DNA of 64,000 nucleotides from Lacticaseibacillus parakribbianus (GCF_025490915.1 NZ_JANQBA010000008.1:55162-119161); one strand, 5' to 3'. Positions 47,645 to 58,101 are shown, numbered from the stretch's first letter. Notes: a model not told the origin generated them from the letters alone. Numbers and translations are program-made.

Positions 47645-48894
47645 AATTCTACCAGCTGACCCCAGACGAACGCCGGAAGCTGCTGGTCGACCAGGGTCAC
47701 CTGACGCCGGCGGATGCCGCGCTGCTGGCCCAGACGCCGATGCTGGCCCCCGACGTGGCCGCGCATCTGATTGAAAACCAGATTGGTCAGTTCGCGCTGC
47801 CGCTGGGCGTGGTCCAGGACCTCGTGGTTAACGGGCAGGCGGTGCAGGTCCCGCTGGTCACCGAGGAGCCATCGGTGGTGGCGGCCGCCAACAACGGGGC
47901 TCGCATCGCCGCCTTGAACGGTGGGGTGACCGCCACGGCGCCACTTCACCGCGTGATCGGTGAGGTGGTGTTCGACGCGCCGGTCGACTTGGACCGAGCG
48001 GCGGCGACGCTGCGGGCCCACGAACCGGAGATTCGCGTCGTGGCCGCCGCCGCCCACCCGTCGATTGTGCGGCGCGGTGGCGGCCTCGCCGACATCGCGG
48101 TGGAACGCCTCGGGGATTTTTTGAAGCTGAGCCTGAGCATCGATCCGCAGGCCGCGATGGGGGCCAACATCGTCAACACCATCTGCGAGGCGGTGGCTCA
48201 CGCGGCCGCGGCCTGGCTCGGCCAGGCGCCTTTGGTGGCGATTTTGACCAACGGCGGGGGAGCCGCCACCGTGGCCACGGTGAAGCTGAAGTCGGCGACC
48301 TTGGCCACCAAGGACCAGCCGGGTCCCGCCATCGCGGCTCGCATCGCGCGGCTCAGCGCCCTTGCGCAAGTCGATGAAGACCGCGCGGTGACCCACAACA
48401 AGGGCATCATGAACGGCATCAGCGCGGCGGTTTTGGCCACCGGCAACGATGGTCGCGCCGTGGCCGCCGGGGTTCACGCCTTTGCCGCCACCAGCGGTCG
48501 GTACCAGCCGCTGGCGACCTGGCGGCTGGCCGCCAACGGGGACCTGTGCGGCCGCATCGCGCTGCCGCTTCAGGTCGGGGTGGTCGGGGGTGCCACCGGC
48601 GCCTTGCCGGTCGCCCAGGCCGCGATGCGGCTGGGCGGCTACCGAGACGTCGCGGCGCTTCAAACGACGCTTGCGGCGCTGGGGCTGGTACAAAACCTCG
48701 CGGCGCTCAGAGCCCTGGCCGGCCCCGGCATTCAGGCCGGGCACATGAGGCTTCAGGCCAACGCCCTGGCGATTGCGGCCGGGGCGACGGGACCGGAGAT
48801 TGCGGCGGTGGCCGCGGGGCTTGGCGCCGGGCAGATGAGCCTGGCCCGGGCCCAGGCGCTGCTCGCTGCGCAACGAAAGGATGACGAATCGTGA
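47641..48894 (+). CDS. mvaA: Hydroxymethylglutaryl-CoA reductase (GTG start)
   Basis: EEPSVVAAANNGARI, DPQAAMGANIVNTICEAV, THNKGIMNGISAAVLATGND. Confidence 0.95.
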   Translation: MKFYQLTPDERRKLLVDQGHLTPADAALLAQTPMLAPDVAAHLIENQIGQFALPLGVVQDLVVNGQAVQVPLVTEEPSVVAAANNGARIAALNGGVTATAPLHRVIGEVVFDAPVDLDRAAATLRAHEPEIRVVAAAAHPSIVRRGGGLADIAVERLGDFLKLSLSIDPQAAMGANIVNTICEAVAHAAAAWLGQAPLVAILTNGGGAATVATVKLKSATLATKDQPGPAIAARIARLSALAQVDEDRAVTHNKGIMNGISAAVLATGNDGRAVAAGVHAFAATSGRYQPLATWRLAANGDLCGRIALPLQVGVVGGATGALPVAQAAMRLGGYRDVAALQTTLAALGLVQNLAALRALAGPGIQAGHMRLQANALAIAAGATGPEIAAVAAGLGAGQMSLARAQALLAAQRKDDES

Positions 48895-50057
48895 CCATCG
48901 GGATTGACCAGATTGCGTTTGACACGCCGGCTTTTTACGTCGACCTGCGGGAGCTGGCCGCCGCACGAGACATTGCGCCAGACAAGTTCACCATCGGCAT
49001 CGGCCAGGACCAGCAGGCCGTCGCCCCCAGCAGCCAAGACATTGTGACCCTGGGGGCGGCCGCGGCCAGTCGGCTGCAGCTGGACCCGAAGCGCCTGGGC
49101 CTGATCGCCTTGGGCACCGAATCCGGCGTCGATGCCAGCAAGGCCGCGACGCTGTACTTGCAGCGGCTCTTGGGGCTTGGCCCCTGGGTTCGGGCCGTCG
49201 AACTTAAGGAGGCCTGCTACGGCGGCACCGCGGCTTTGATGATGGCGCGGGATTACGTCGCGGCGCATCCGGACCGCCAGGCGCTGGTCATCGCCGCCGA
49301 CATCGCGCGGTACGGCCTGGCCACGTCCGGCGAGGTGACGCAAGGCGCCGGGGCGGTGGCGATGGTGGTCAGCATCGCGCCGCGGCTGTTGGCCCTGGCC
49401 GATGATTCGGTGCATTACGCCGAAGACATTCAGGACTTCTGGCGGCCGGTCTACACCGACCAGGCGCTGGCCCGAGGCAAGTATTCGACCGAGCAGTACC
49501 TGCGCTTCTTCGACCTGGTCTGGCGGCGCTACCAGGCGATCAGCGGCCGCACGATTGCCGACTTCAAGGCCCTGCTGTTTCACCTGCCTTACACCAAAAT
49601 GGGGCTCAAGGCGCTGCGGCAGGTGCTGCCGGAGGCCACGGCTGCGCAGCAGGCCGAACTGACCGCTGCCTTTGAAACCAGCGCCCGCTACAGCCGGCGG
49701 GTCGGCAACCTCTACACCGGTTCGCTGTACCTGAGCCTGCTGTCGCTGCTGGACGGTGCCGCGAACCTGCAGGCCGGCGACCGGCTGGGGCTGTTCTCCT
49801 ACGGCTCGGGGGCGGTCGGCGAGTTCTTCAGCGCGACTTTGGTGCCCGGGTTTGAGGCACAGCTGACCGCCGCGGCCAACCTGGCGCGGTTGGATGCGCG
49901 GCGCCGGCTGAGCGTCGCTGAGTACGAGGCGGTGTTTGCCGACAAGGTGCCGTACGGCCCGGCGGCTTACCAGGCGAATCCCGCCTGGTTCGCCGGCCGC
50001 TTCTTGCTGATCGGCGTCCAGAATCAGGAGCGCCAGTACCAGGCGTTAACTGAATAG
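48891..50057 (+). CDS. mvaS: Hydroxymethylglutaryl-CoA synthase (GTG start)
   Basis: IGIDQIAFDTPAFYVDLRELA, ELKEACYGGTAALMMARDYV, FHLPYTKMGLKALRQ. Confidence 0.96.
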   Translation: MTIGIDQIAFDTPAFYVDLRELAAARDIAPDKFTIGIGQDQQAVAPSSQDIVTLGAAAASRLQLDPKRLGLIALGTESGVDASKAATLYLQRLLGLGPWVRAVELKEACYGGTAALMMARDYVAAHPDRQALVIAADIARYGLATSGEVTQGAGAVAMVVSIAPRLLALADDSVHYAEDIQDFWRPVYTDQALARGKYSTEQYLRFFDLVWRRYQAISGRTIADFKALLFHLPYTKMGLKALRQVLPEATAAQQAELTAAFETSARYSRRVGNLYTGSLYLSLLSLLDGAANLQAGDRLGLFSYGSGAVGEFFSATLVPGFEAQLTAAANLARLDARRRLSVAEYEAVFADKVPYGPAAYQANPAWFAGRFLLIGVQNQERQYQALTE

Positions 50058-50059
50058 TC

Positions 50060-50100
50060 AAAAACAGGCGGCGCCCAGGGTGGCCCCGCCTGTTTTTGAC
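50060..50100 (+). terminator. Terminator after mvaS
   Basis: aaaaacaggcggcgcccagggtggccccgcctgttttt. Confidence 0.85.
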
Positions 50101-50198
50101 GTGAGCATATTCTTGGCGGTCGGGTCCGGAGTGGTGGTACCCTTGGGTCAGCGCCGGTTACGTAGTGTCGCCCGCTCAGACCCGCAAGGAGGCACACG

Positions 50199-51935
50199 AT
50201 GGGACAACTCAACGCAGCAGACGCCATGCTCAAGGTCATTGAAAGCTGGGGCGTTCGAAACATCTACGGTTTGCCCGGCGGCTCGTTTGATTCGACGATG
50301 AACGCGCTGCACAACCGTCAAAAGACCATTCGCTACATCCAGGTTCGCCACGAGGAGGCCGGGGCCCTGGCCGCCGTCGGGGAGGCCAAGGTCACGGGCC
50401 AAATCGGGGTATGTTTTGGCTCCGCCGGCCCGGGGGCGGTTCACCTACTCAACGGCCTGTACGACGCCCAGGCCGATCGGGTGCCGATTCTGGCGTTGGT
50501 CGGTCAGGTCCCGACTGCGACGATGAACACCAACTACTTCCAGGAGATGAACGAAAACCCGATGTTCGCGGATGTGGCCGTCTACAACCGCACGGTGATG
50601 ACCGCCGCCCAGCTGCCGGGCGTGGTTGATGAGGCGATTCGTCGCGCCTATGCCGAACGCGGCGTGGCCGTGATCACGCTGCCCAAGGACCTGGGCTGGC
50701 AGTCAATCGTTGACGATTACGTCTCCTCGGCGCCGCTGCACCGCACGCCGCTTTTGCCGCAACCCGACGCGGCGCAGGTGGAGGCGGCCTGGGCGCTTTT
50801 GGCCGCCGCCAAACGACCGCTGCTCTACATCGGTCAAGGGACGCGCGGGGCCGGCGCCGAGGTGCTGGCGCTTTCGGCGCTTTTGCAGGCGCCGATTCTG
50901 AGCTCGGCCCTGGCCAAGGGCGTGGTGGCAGACGACGAGCCAGCTTATATGGGCTCAGCCGGGCGGGTGGCCTCAAAGCCCGGCGTGGAGGTCGCACAGG
51001 CCGCCGACACCGTGCTGATGCTGGGCACCGACATGCCCTTTCAGGCCTACTTCATTCGCCCGGACGCCACCTACATTCAGGTGGACACCGACGCCACCAA
51101 ATTCGGGCGGCGCCACCGCGTCGACCTCGCACTCCTGGCGGATGCCAAGGCCGTGATGCAGGCGCTGCTCAGCGTCGGTCGGCAGCTGCCTTCGACGCCG
51201 TGGTACCGCGCGGCCTTGGCCAACAAGCGCAACTGGCGTGACTGGATTGCGGGCTTCGAAAACGACGCCGCCACGCCGCTGCGGGTTGAGCCGCTGTTCA
51301 AGGCGATCAACGACTACGCGACCGGCGATGCCATTTTCCAAGTCGACGTCGGCAACGTCACCATCAACGGCATGCGCTACCTGCGGCTGAATCCCAAGCA
51401 GCGCTTCACCACCAGCGGCTGGTACGGGACGATGGGCTACGCGCTGCCAGCGGCCATCGGGGCTTCGGCGCATTACCCCAAGCGGCAGGTGTGGTCAATC
51501 TCGGGCGACGGTGGGTATGCGATGGTCATGCAGGACCTTTTGACTCAGGTCAAATACCAGTTGCCGATCATCAACGTGATTTTGACCAACGAAAGCCTCG
51601 GCTTCATCGAGGCCGAGCAAGACGACACCAAGCAGCCGCACTCGGGCGTCGCTCTGATCGACGCGGATTACGGCACCGCGGCCACGGCCCTTGGCGCCAC
51701 CGGCTTTGAGGTTCGCACCCTGGCCGACCTGCGAGATGTCTTTGCCGCCCTGCCGACGACGACCGGCCCGGTAGTGATCGATGTGAAAATCTCCAATCTG
51801 CGGCCGCTACCGGTCGAGCAGTTGGTGCTGGACGACCAAACCCAGGACCCGGCGGCCGTCGCGGCCTTTAAGCAGCGGTACTCAGCGCAGGACCTGGTGC
51901 CGTTGCGCGAGCTTTTGGACCAGGCGGGGGCGTGA
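50199..51935 (+). CDS. pox: Pyruvate oxidase (TPP-dependent)
   Basis: VIESWGVRNIYGLPGGSFDSTMNAL, RHEEAGALAAVGEAKVTGQIGVCFGSAGPGAVHLLNGLYDA, SISGDGGYAMVMQDLLTQVKY. Confidence 0.94.
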   Translation: MGQLNAADAMLKVIESWGVRNIYGLPGGSFDSTMNALHNRQKTIRYIQVRHEEAGALAAVGEAKVTGQIGVCFGSAGPGAVHLLNGLYDAQADRVPILALVGQVPTATMNTNYFQEMNENPMFADVAVYNRTVMTAAQLPGVVDEAIRRAYAERGVAVITLPKDLGWQSIVDDYVSSAPLHRTPLLPQPDAAQVEAAWALLAAAKRPLLYIGQGTRGAGAEVLALSALLQAPILSSALAKGVVADDEPAYMGSAGRVASKPGVEVAQAADTVLMLGTDMPFQAYFIRPDATYIQVDTDATKFGRRHRVDLALLADAKAVMQALLSVGRQLPSTPWYRAALANKRNWRDWIAGFENDAATPLRVEPLFKAINDYATGDAIFQVDVGNVTINGMRYLRLNPKQRFTTSGWYGTMGYALPAAIGASAHYPKRQVWSISGDGGYAMVMQDLLTQVKYQLPIINVILTNESLGFIEAEQDDTKQPHSGVALIDADYGTAATALGATGFEVRTLADLRDVFAALPTTTGPVVIDVKISNLRPLPVEQLVLDDQTQDPAAVAAFKQRYSAQDLVPLRELLDQAGA

Positions 51936-52049
51936 GGCCGCTGGGCCAACGCCGCCCGTGACTTGCAGGCGAGCCAGGCTGGCTCGCCTGTTTGGGAGGT
52001 GGCAACGCCTTGGCGAAAGGCGTAAAATAACGCCATTGGAGGCGATTGA

Positions 52050-52904
52050 ATGAAAAAAACGGCTTTGGTATTGGAAGGTGGGGCCCTCAGGGGACAATAC
52101 ACCGCCGGGGTTTTGGACACCTTTTTGGCCCAGGGGCTGCACTTTGACACCGTCATCGGGGTGTCGGCCGGGGCGTTGTGCGGGACCAATTACGTGTCCG
52201 AGCAGTTCGGCCGCACCACGCACGTGAACGTCAATTACCGCCACGATCGCAACTACATCTCGTTGCGCCGGGCCCTGCGCCGCCAGGACGTGATCAATTT
52301 GGACTACCTCTTTGCCCCGCACGGCGCCGGGTGGGAGGACTTTGACGCGGCGACTTACAACGCAAGCGCCACCCAGTTCGTGGTGGTCGCGACCAGCGTC
52401 ACCAACGGGCGGCCGGTTTACTTCGTTCACCCCAAGGACGCCGAGCTGGTTGAGGCGCTGAAGGCCTCAAGTGCCATGCCGTTCATCTCCGCGCCGCAAG
52501 ACACCCGGCTGGGGCTGTGCCTGGACGGCGGCATCACCGATTCGATTCCTTACGCCTACGCGCAGGCGGCCGGTTTTGCCAAAATCGTGGTGGTTCGCAC
52601 CAGAGAACGCGCCTACCGCAAGGCGGCGACCTCGCCGGTGCTGGCCGCGGCCTATCAGCACACGTTCGGGGCGCATCCGCGCTTCGTCGCGGCGGCCTGT
52701 GCCCGACCGGAGATGTACAACCGGCAGGCGACGGCGCTGGATGAGCTGGAGGCCGCCGGTGACGTATTCGTGATCGCCCCGCAACAACCGGTGACGGTCA
52801 AGCGCCTGGAAGGCGACACGGACAAGCTGCAGGCGCTGTACGAAACGGGCCGCCAAGAAAGCGCTGCGGCCTTTGAGGCGCTGTCGGCCTACCTGGCCAA
52901 GTGA
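52050..52904 (+). CDS. Patatin-like phospholipase family protein
   Basis: ALVLEGGALRGQYTAGVLDTFL, GVSAGALCG, DGGITDSIP (Ser-Asp dyad). Confidence 0.93.
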   Translation: MKKTALVLEGGALRGQYTAGVLDTFLAQGLHFDTVIGVSAGALCGTNYVSEQFGRTTHVNVNYRHDRNYISLRRALRRQDVINLDYLFAPHGAGWEDFDAATYNASATQFVVVATSVTNGRPVYFVHPKDAELVEALKASSAMPFISAPQDTRLGLCLDGGITDSIPYAYAQAAGFAKIVVVRTRERAYRKAATSPVLAAAYQHTFGAHPRFVAAACARPEMYNRQATALDELEAAGDVFVIAPQQPVTVKRLEGDTDKLQALYETGRQESAAAFEALSAYLAK

Positions 52905-53070
52905 CGCTGGCGCAAAACGCCCCTGCCTCGGCTGATGCCAAGGCAGGGGCGTTCGTTGTGATCGGGTACGGGCAGAACCTTACCAAGTGTCGTCAGGCGC
53001 CGCGGTGAGGCGAAGGGGTTCGCGCGTTGCAGGCGCTGCGGTCGAGCGGATTCCCGGTTCTCGGCTGCGC

Positions 53071-53559
53071 TTAGTGCTGGGTGGCCTGTAGCCGCCGAGT
53101 CAAGTCGGCGAGAATGGCCGCGACGTTGTTGTAAACGGCACCGTTGAGCTTGATCAGGCCGACGGTGTAGAGGTTCAGGTAGTGGAACTGGTTTTCGGCG
53201 ACCTGGCTGAGGGCCGAGAGCTTCTGCGCGTTGTCGAAGCCCTGCTGCCGCGAGTCGGTGTAAAGCCCCAGCACCGGAATGCCCTTGGCGTAGGCGACGC
53301 CGATTTCGCTGGCGACGCCGGCGTCGATCACGGGGCCGTCAAGCACCGCAATCATCAAGTCGGCGGCCAGCACCTCCTGGGTGTCGGCCTGGGCAATCAT
53401 GGTCGAGTCGGCGTAGGCGGTTTTGTCGTTGATCGCCGCGTTCTCCTGTGGCAGGTAGATGTCAAGCGCCGGCAGCTGGTCGCGCAGTTGGGCGACCAGC
53501 TGCTGGTTGAAGGCGAAGTCGGCCTGAGAGAACAGGCCGTTGGCAAAGTAAATTTTCAT
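53071..53559 (-). CDS. Nucleoside 2-deoxyribosyltransferase family protein
   Basis: MKIYFANGLFSQADFAFNQQLVAQLR; DLMIAVLDGPVIDAGVASEIGVAYAKGIPVLGLYTD. Confidence 0.92.
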   Translation of the reverse strand: MKIYFANGLFSQADFAFNQQLVAQLRDQLPALDIYLPQENAAINDKTAYADSTMIAQADTQEVLAADLMIAVLDGPVIDAGVASEIGVAYAKGIPVLGLYTDSRQQGFDNAQKLSALSQVAENQFHYLNLYTVGLIKLNGAVYNNVAAILADLTRRLQATQH

Positions 53560-53582
53560 GGGGTCCTCCAGAAAGGAATCAG

Positions 53583-54029
53583 ATGCAAATTGAGTTAGTG
53601 ACCGGCAGCCGCCAGCCTTACCACCAGCTGCTGCTGTTAGGGGATGAAGACCCGTTGATGCTGGCGCGGTACGAGGCACAGGGCCAGCTGTTCGCCGGGT
53701 GGCAAGGCAAAGCACCGGTGGCCGTCGCGCTGGTCGTGACCCAGGGCAGCACGTGCGAGCTCAAGAACCTGGCGGTGGCCGAACCTTGGCAGCACCAGGG
53801 GCTTGGCTTCGCCATGGTCAATCATGTGCTGACCTATTACCGCGGTGCCTACGCGCGGCTGGTGGTCGGCACCGGCGACGCGGATTTTGCCAACCTGCGC
53901 TTCTACCGCCGGCTGGGCTTTCGCTTCTGCGGGGTGCGGCGCGACTTTTTTGACGCCTACCGACCGCCGGTGGTGAGCGATGGCCTGACGATGCACGACA
54001 TGGTGATGCTCGATCACTCGTTGGGGTAG
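53583..54029 (+). CDS. GNAT family N-acetyltransferase
   Basis: LKNLAVAEPWQHQGLGFAMVNHVL; overlaps the convergent 54014 gene by 16 nt. Confidence 0.87.
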   Translation: MQIELVTGSRQPYHQLLLLGDEDPLMLARYEAQGQLFAGWQGKAPVAVALVVTQGSTCELKNLAVAEPWQHQGLGFAMVNHVLTYYRGAYARLVVGTGDADFANLRFYRRLGFRFCGVRRDFFDAYRPPVVSDGLTMHDMVMLDHSLG

Positions 54030-54967
54030 GAGAAGCCCCAGGCCTTGCGAGCCGCGGTCATGATCGCCATCACGTCGCGCGTCCAGGTCAACGTCGGGTT
54101 CTCGCCGGTTTCAACGGCCTGGGCCATGTCGTGGGCCTCGTAGGCCAGCGCCTTGGCGCCTTCACCGGCCAGAATTACCTGCGACAGCTTATCGGGGTCG
54201 GTGAAGGTCGCCTCCTGGCTGCGCGGGTACTCCAAGACGCTGTAGTAGCCGCCTTCGTAGGCGACGGTGCCAAGTTTTGGCATCCGGGCCTCGAGGTTCA
54301 AGGCAACCGTGACCATTTCGTTGTTGGCGTTGTTGAGCAGCAGGGTGCTTTGGCCATCGACGCCGCTTGCAGTCGGGGTCCACTGGGTGGCCACTAAGTG
54401 CGGCGTAGCGGTCAAAAAGCGCCGCGCAAAGCTCAGCGCATAGACGCCGATGTCAAGCATCGCGCCGCCGCCGAGCTTGGAATCGTACAGCCGGGCGTTG
54501 GGCTTGCCCTGGGCAAAGGAGCCGAACATCACGTTGATGGTCTTGAGCTTGCCCAGGTCCTTGGCGGTTTCGATCAGCTGCGGGTACAGCGGCATGTGAT
54601 AGATGGTCTGGGCCTCCATCAAGATCAGTTGGCGGCTTGCGGCCAAGGCGATCAGTTCGTCCAGCTGGGCGAGGTTTTCGGTGATCGCCTTTTCGGCCAG
54701 CACGTTTTTGCCGGCCTCAAGCGCCTGCTTGATGTTTTCGTAGTGGAAATTGTGCGTGGTCGCGACGTACACAATGTCGATGTTGGGATCGGCGAACAGC
54801 GCCGCGTAATCGGTAAAGGCGTGTTGCGCGTGGTACTTGGCGGCAAAGGCCTGGGCCCGTTCGAAGTCATGGGCGGCCACGCCGTAAAGCGTCTGATCTT
54901 TGGGCAAGGCGGCGGCGAACTGACTGCCAATGCCGCCCAGGCCGATGATGCCCCAGTTGTGTGTCAT
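54014..54967 (-). CDS. Gfo/Idh/MocA family oxidoreductase
   Basis: WGIIGLGGIGSQFAAAL, IDIVYVATTHNFHYENIKQALEAGKNVLAEKAIT, GGGAMLDIGVYAL. Confidence 0.94.
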   Translation of the reverse strand: MTHNWGIIGLGGIGSQFAAALPKDQTLYGVAAHDFERAQAFAAKYHAQHAFTDYAALFADPNIDIVYVATTHNFHYENIKQALEAGKNVLAEKAITENLAQLDELIALAASRQLILMEAQTIYHMPLYPQLIETAKDLGKLKTINVMFGSFAQGKPNARLYDSKLGGGAMLDIGVYALSFARRFLTATPHLVATQWTPTASGVDGQSTLLLNNANNEMVTVALNLEARMPKLGTVAYEGGYYSVLEYPRSQEATFTDPDKLSQVILAGEGAKALAYEAHDMAQAVETGENPTLTWTRDVMAIMTAARKAWGFSYPNE

Positions 54968-55068
54968 GTGCATTCCTCCCGGATCGTGATGACTTAATGT
55001 TAGCACAAAGCGGCCCCTGATTCTGCTACAATGGAGGGGTAACCAATTGAAAAAAAGGGGCGGATTCG

Positions 55069-55554
55069 ATGAACGATCAGACGTTACTTGAACTGGCAGC
55101 CTTGACGCTTGCGGCCGGTGGCGAGGTGGCCAAAAACACCTGGCTGAACCAGCTGCACGTGCCGCTGGAGGCGGTGTTGGCCGGGGATGCGGCGCTGACG
55201 GCCAACCAGCGCGGCCGGCTGCGCTACCTGTTTTCCGATTACGAGTGGATGCTGGCCAACAAGGTGGCGGTGCAAGACCAGGCCGCCCCGGCCGAGCAAG
55301 GCGTCGGCTGGCGCTACCAAAACGCCAAGGCGACCATCGCCTTGGCCTGGCTTCAGGCCGGTGCCGCCACGGCGGTCACCCAAAGCCAAAGCGGCACGGC
55401 GCATCTGGAGATTCGCCGCGGCTACGGCATGCGCGGCCTCGACGACATTTTGGACTTCGCCGTGCCGGCACCAACCGCCAAGAAGCTGGAGACCCAAAAG
55501 CTCGACTTGCTGGAATGGGCCCAGGCCCAGCTGCCGGCGCCGCAAGCGGAGTAG
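55069..55554 (+). CDS. Hypothetical protein
   Basis: 161 aa MNDQTLLELAALTLAAGGEVAKNTWLNQLHVPLEAVLAG. Confidence 0.7.
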   Translation: MNDQTLLELAALTLAAGGEVAKNTWLNQLHVPLEAVLAGDAALTANQRGRLRYLFSDYEWMLANKVAVQDQAAPAEQGVGWRYQNAKATIALAWLQAGAATAVTQSQSGTAHLEIRRGYGMRGLDDILDFAVPAPTAKKLETQKLDLLEWAQAQLPAPQAE

Positions 55555-55596
55555 GCGCGAGTTTGACCCAAGGACCCACAGGAATGGAGTGACGAG

Positions 55597-56211
55597 ATGG
55601 CGCGGCGACGCAAGATCCCAATGTTTGTGACCGTCGTGATCGGCCTGATGCTGACGGCCGTGGCGGTGGTGTCGGTGCAGACGCTGATGACCCGCCGCGA
55701 CCTGGCGCGACAGGCCAGCGTGGCCAAAAGCCAAAGCGCAAGCGTTTTGGCTCAAAAAGAGGCGTTCATCACCCGGTTGGCGCCTTACGCCAAGACCCTG
55801 CAGACGCAATACCAGGTGCTGCCCAGCATCACCTTGGCCCAGGCGATTCTCGAGTCCGACTGGGGCCGCTCGACCTTGGCCAGCCAGTACCACAACCTCT
55901 TTGGCATTAAGGGGACGGATCCGGCCAAGACCAAGTTGCTGGCGACCAAGGAGTACGTCAACGACCAGTGGGTGACGGTCAAGGCGCGGTTTGTCGTCTA
56001 CGACAGCGACCTGGCCTCGATGAAGGCGCATGCGTTGCTGTTCGTCAACGGCACCGCCTGGAACAAGAACCAATACGCCGCCGTGCGAGCCGCCAAGGAT
56101 TACCAAACCGCCGCCTACGCGCTCAAAACAGCGGGGTATGCGACCGATCCGGATTACCCGGCCAAGCTGATCAACGTGGTGCAGACCTACAACCTGACCC
56201 GCTACGATTAA
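55597..56211 (+). CDS. Glucosaminidase-domain protein (N-acetylmuramidase/LytG-like)
   Basis: TM anchor, LPSITLAQAILESDWGRSTLASQYHNLFGIKG. Confidence 0.93.
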   Translation: MARRRKIPMFVTVVIGLMLTAVAVVSVQTLMTRRDLARQASVAKSQSASVLAQKEAFITRLAPYAKTLQTQYQVLPSITLAQAILESDWGRSTLASQYHNLFGIKGTDPAKTKLLATKEYVNDQWVTVKARFVVYDSDLASMKAHALLFVNGTAWNKNQYAAVRAAKDYQTAAYALKTAGYATDPDYPAKLINVVQTYNLTRYD

Positions 56212-56236
56212 AGCCCGCTTGTGCGGGCTTTTTGTG
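56209..56236 (+). terminator. Terminator after glucosaminidase
   Basis: aaagcccgcttgtgcgggcttttt. Confidence 0.85.
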
Positions 56237-56314
56237 ACTCGGTACCCTTGGTGTTGTGACCCAAAAATGCCGCACAAGGCGCCTGTGCGGCAGGGTGGAA
56301 CTTGGTGGCAGCCG

Positions 56315-56809
56315 CTAGCGGTCGCCTTGTCTCAGCCTAAGAACGCGCCTTGACGACTGGCTCAGACGGCGGACAAACGCGGGGCGGCTGCTGTCTTTGA
56401 GGGCATCGTTGGTATCCAGATAAATCTCGGCGGTCCACTTGCCGTTTCGAGTGCCTGGTGGCGTCAGCACCACGCGATAGACAATCGGACAGTTCTTCAG
56501 GGTCAGGTGACGGGTATCTTTGCCTTGAAACTTGGCATAAGACCGACTGGCCTTCAGCGACTCGGCGTTGGCCAACGTGTAGTTGTACCACGCAATGCCG
56601 CTGAAGGGGCCGGTGGCTTCTCGATAGACTTTTCGCCGCACGGTGTACTTCGCGTAGCCCGCATCGGCTAAGGCGTGGTTGGCGCGTTGCGTCACCTGGT
56701 AGGTTGCGTAAGCGTGGTGGGCCCACCACAATCCGGTGATGGCGAGCAACGTCAACAGGATGATGAGCCCTGTTTTGCGTCTGAGCTTTAGATTCTGCCA
56801 TTTAGTCAT
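56315..56809 (-). CDS. Hypothetical single-TM protein
   Basis: MTKWQNLKLRRKTGLIILLTLLAITGLWWAHHAYATYQV; start overlaps stop of the upstream broken ORF (TAATG). Confidence 0.65.
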   Translation of the reverse strand: MTKWQNLKLRRKTGLIILLTLLAITGLWWAHHAYATYQVTQRANHALADAGYAKYTVRRKVYREATGPFSGIAWYNYTLANAESLKASRSYAKFQGKDTRHLTLKNCPIVYRVVLTPPGTRNGKWTAEIYLDTNDALKDSSRPAFVRRLSQSSRRVLRLRQGDR

Positions 56810-57655
56810 TAGTAACCTTCCACCTTATATGGCTTATATGCAGCATAGAAGTAGTCCGGCAACGAGCTGGGTGCGATAAAGAAGGAGGTGCCGGTTGCAA
56901 CTTTTGCGCTTCCCGTCCCGTATTTGAACGATTGCCAGACCAATTTAGAGCAATAGTTTGGACCGAATACAGTTGGCCCAGCGCCTAAACCGTAAGTGAT
57001 GTGCCGGTTTTTTTGAAAGCATGCGTACTGCTCCAGAATTTATAATCGGCATATGTTGCTGCTTGGGGGCCGATGCCTTTTCGTGGCCGCCAGATTTGTG
57101 TCCAATTCTTGATGTGCGACTTAATCCATGATCGCGTTGTATACTGGCGATTGTTGTCAGGGATGCCAGTAACGGTCCAGTTGAGTAGATTACCACCACC
57201 ATGCATTTCTAGAACGTAATTGTGAGTGGTCGCAATCGCAGCATGACCGAAGCCGCCGCTGTTAACAATTAAAATGTCTCCTTTTTTACATCGTGAACGA
57301 ATCGTTCAATGTTTGCCGCTGCCGATCTCGGCTTGATGGCTGGAATATTTGGATCAACATTTGAACCATCAGGCATTGCACCAAAGCCGGCTGCTTGAAA
57401 CCAATCGTCGTAGGAAGCGAATGGCATACCGTCGGCCAGTTGCTGTGTATAGATCTGAAATCCTTCTTCGTAGGCATAGTGAAACGCGTGCTCACTGTAC
57501 GTAGTAGGATTGATTTGACCCGAGTCAACCCCTACCTGATAAAGTGACCTAGAAGATGTCGTTGCACGCACAACCTCACTACTGAGTGAGATGGTTGTGA
57601 CCAGCACACAACAAATAACAGCCGGTTTGATCCCCTTTAAAAAACTCAGCGCCAT
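56809..57655 (-). pseudogene. YiiX/YebB-like (permuted NlpC/P60) cysteine hydrolase, disrupted by two single-base deletions in A-tracts
   Basis: Fragments join as MALSFLKGIKPAVICC...FVHDVKK|GDILIVNSGGFGHAAIATTHNYVLEMHGGGNLLNW...STHAFKK|NRHITYGLGAGPTVFGPNYCSKLVWQSFKYGTG...YKVEGY*. Confidence 0.78.
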
Positions 57656-57776
57656 GTTTTCTCCTCCTTATCACCTGAAAACGTTTTCGATACAGTTGAA
57701 TGATGACACTTCCAACTTAAAATAATAAGTGACTGTCATGAAGACGTGATTAGAAGTGCTTGTCAATCTGAGGGGA

Positions 57777-57894
57777 TTGGCGATGGCGTTCTGTGGAAAT
57801 CCGATAACCGAAAAACCGGTAATCCAGTGCGAATGGATTGCATCAGACCGATTAAGGGACTGCGCGTATCCTGATTCAGGTTGGCCATCGCCAA
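57777..57894. repeat. Structured repeat-like element (118 nt closed by 11-bp perfect inverted repeat)
   Basis: ttggcgatggc (57777-57787)/gccatcgccaa (57884-57894) enclosing smaller hairpins (atcca..tggat, cctg..cagg). Confidence 0.5.
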
Positions 57895-58101
57895 GCGACG
57901 TCTCCGCTGGCACGCGCTGAACAGTTCTCAAGTGTACCGACTAAAACCTCGCGGACTGAGCGGCGCCATGGATTAACACGTTACGCCTGGATGATTACAT
58001 GTCCTCGCGTGATGAACCGACCGCCATTATTTTGGGGTGAGCGTTGCTCACGACGACTCGACAATGGTCGATTCACCGATTTTTCAGCCGTGTTTGGCGA
58101 A

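Noticed and set aside
57671-57931. 86-aa minus-strand ORF as a real protein
   Set aside because: Overlaps the inverted-repeat element, no SD, no domain; likely spurious
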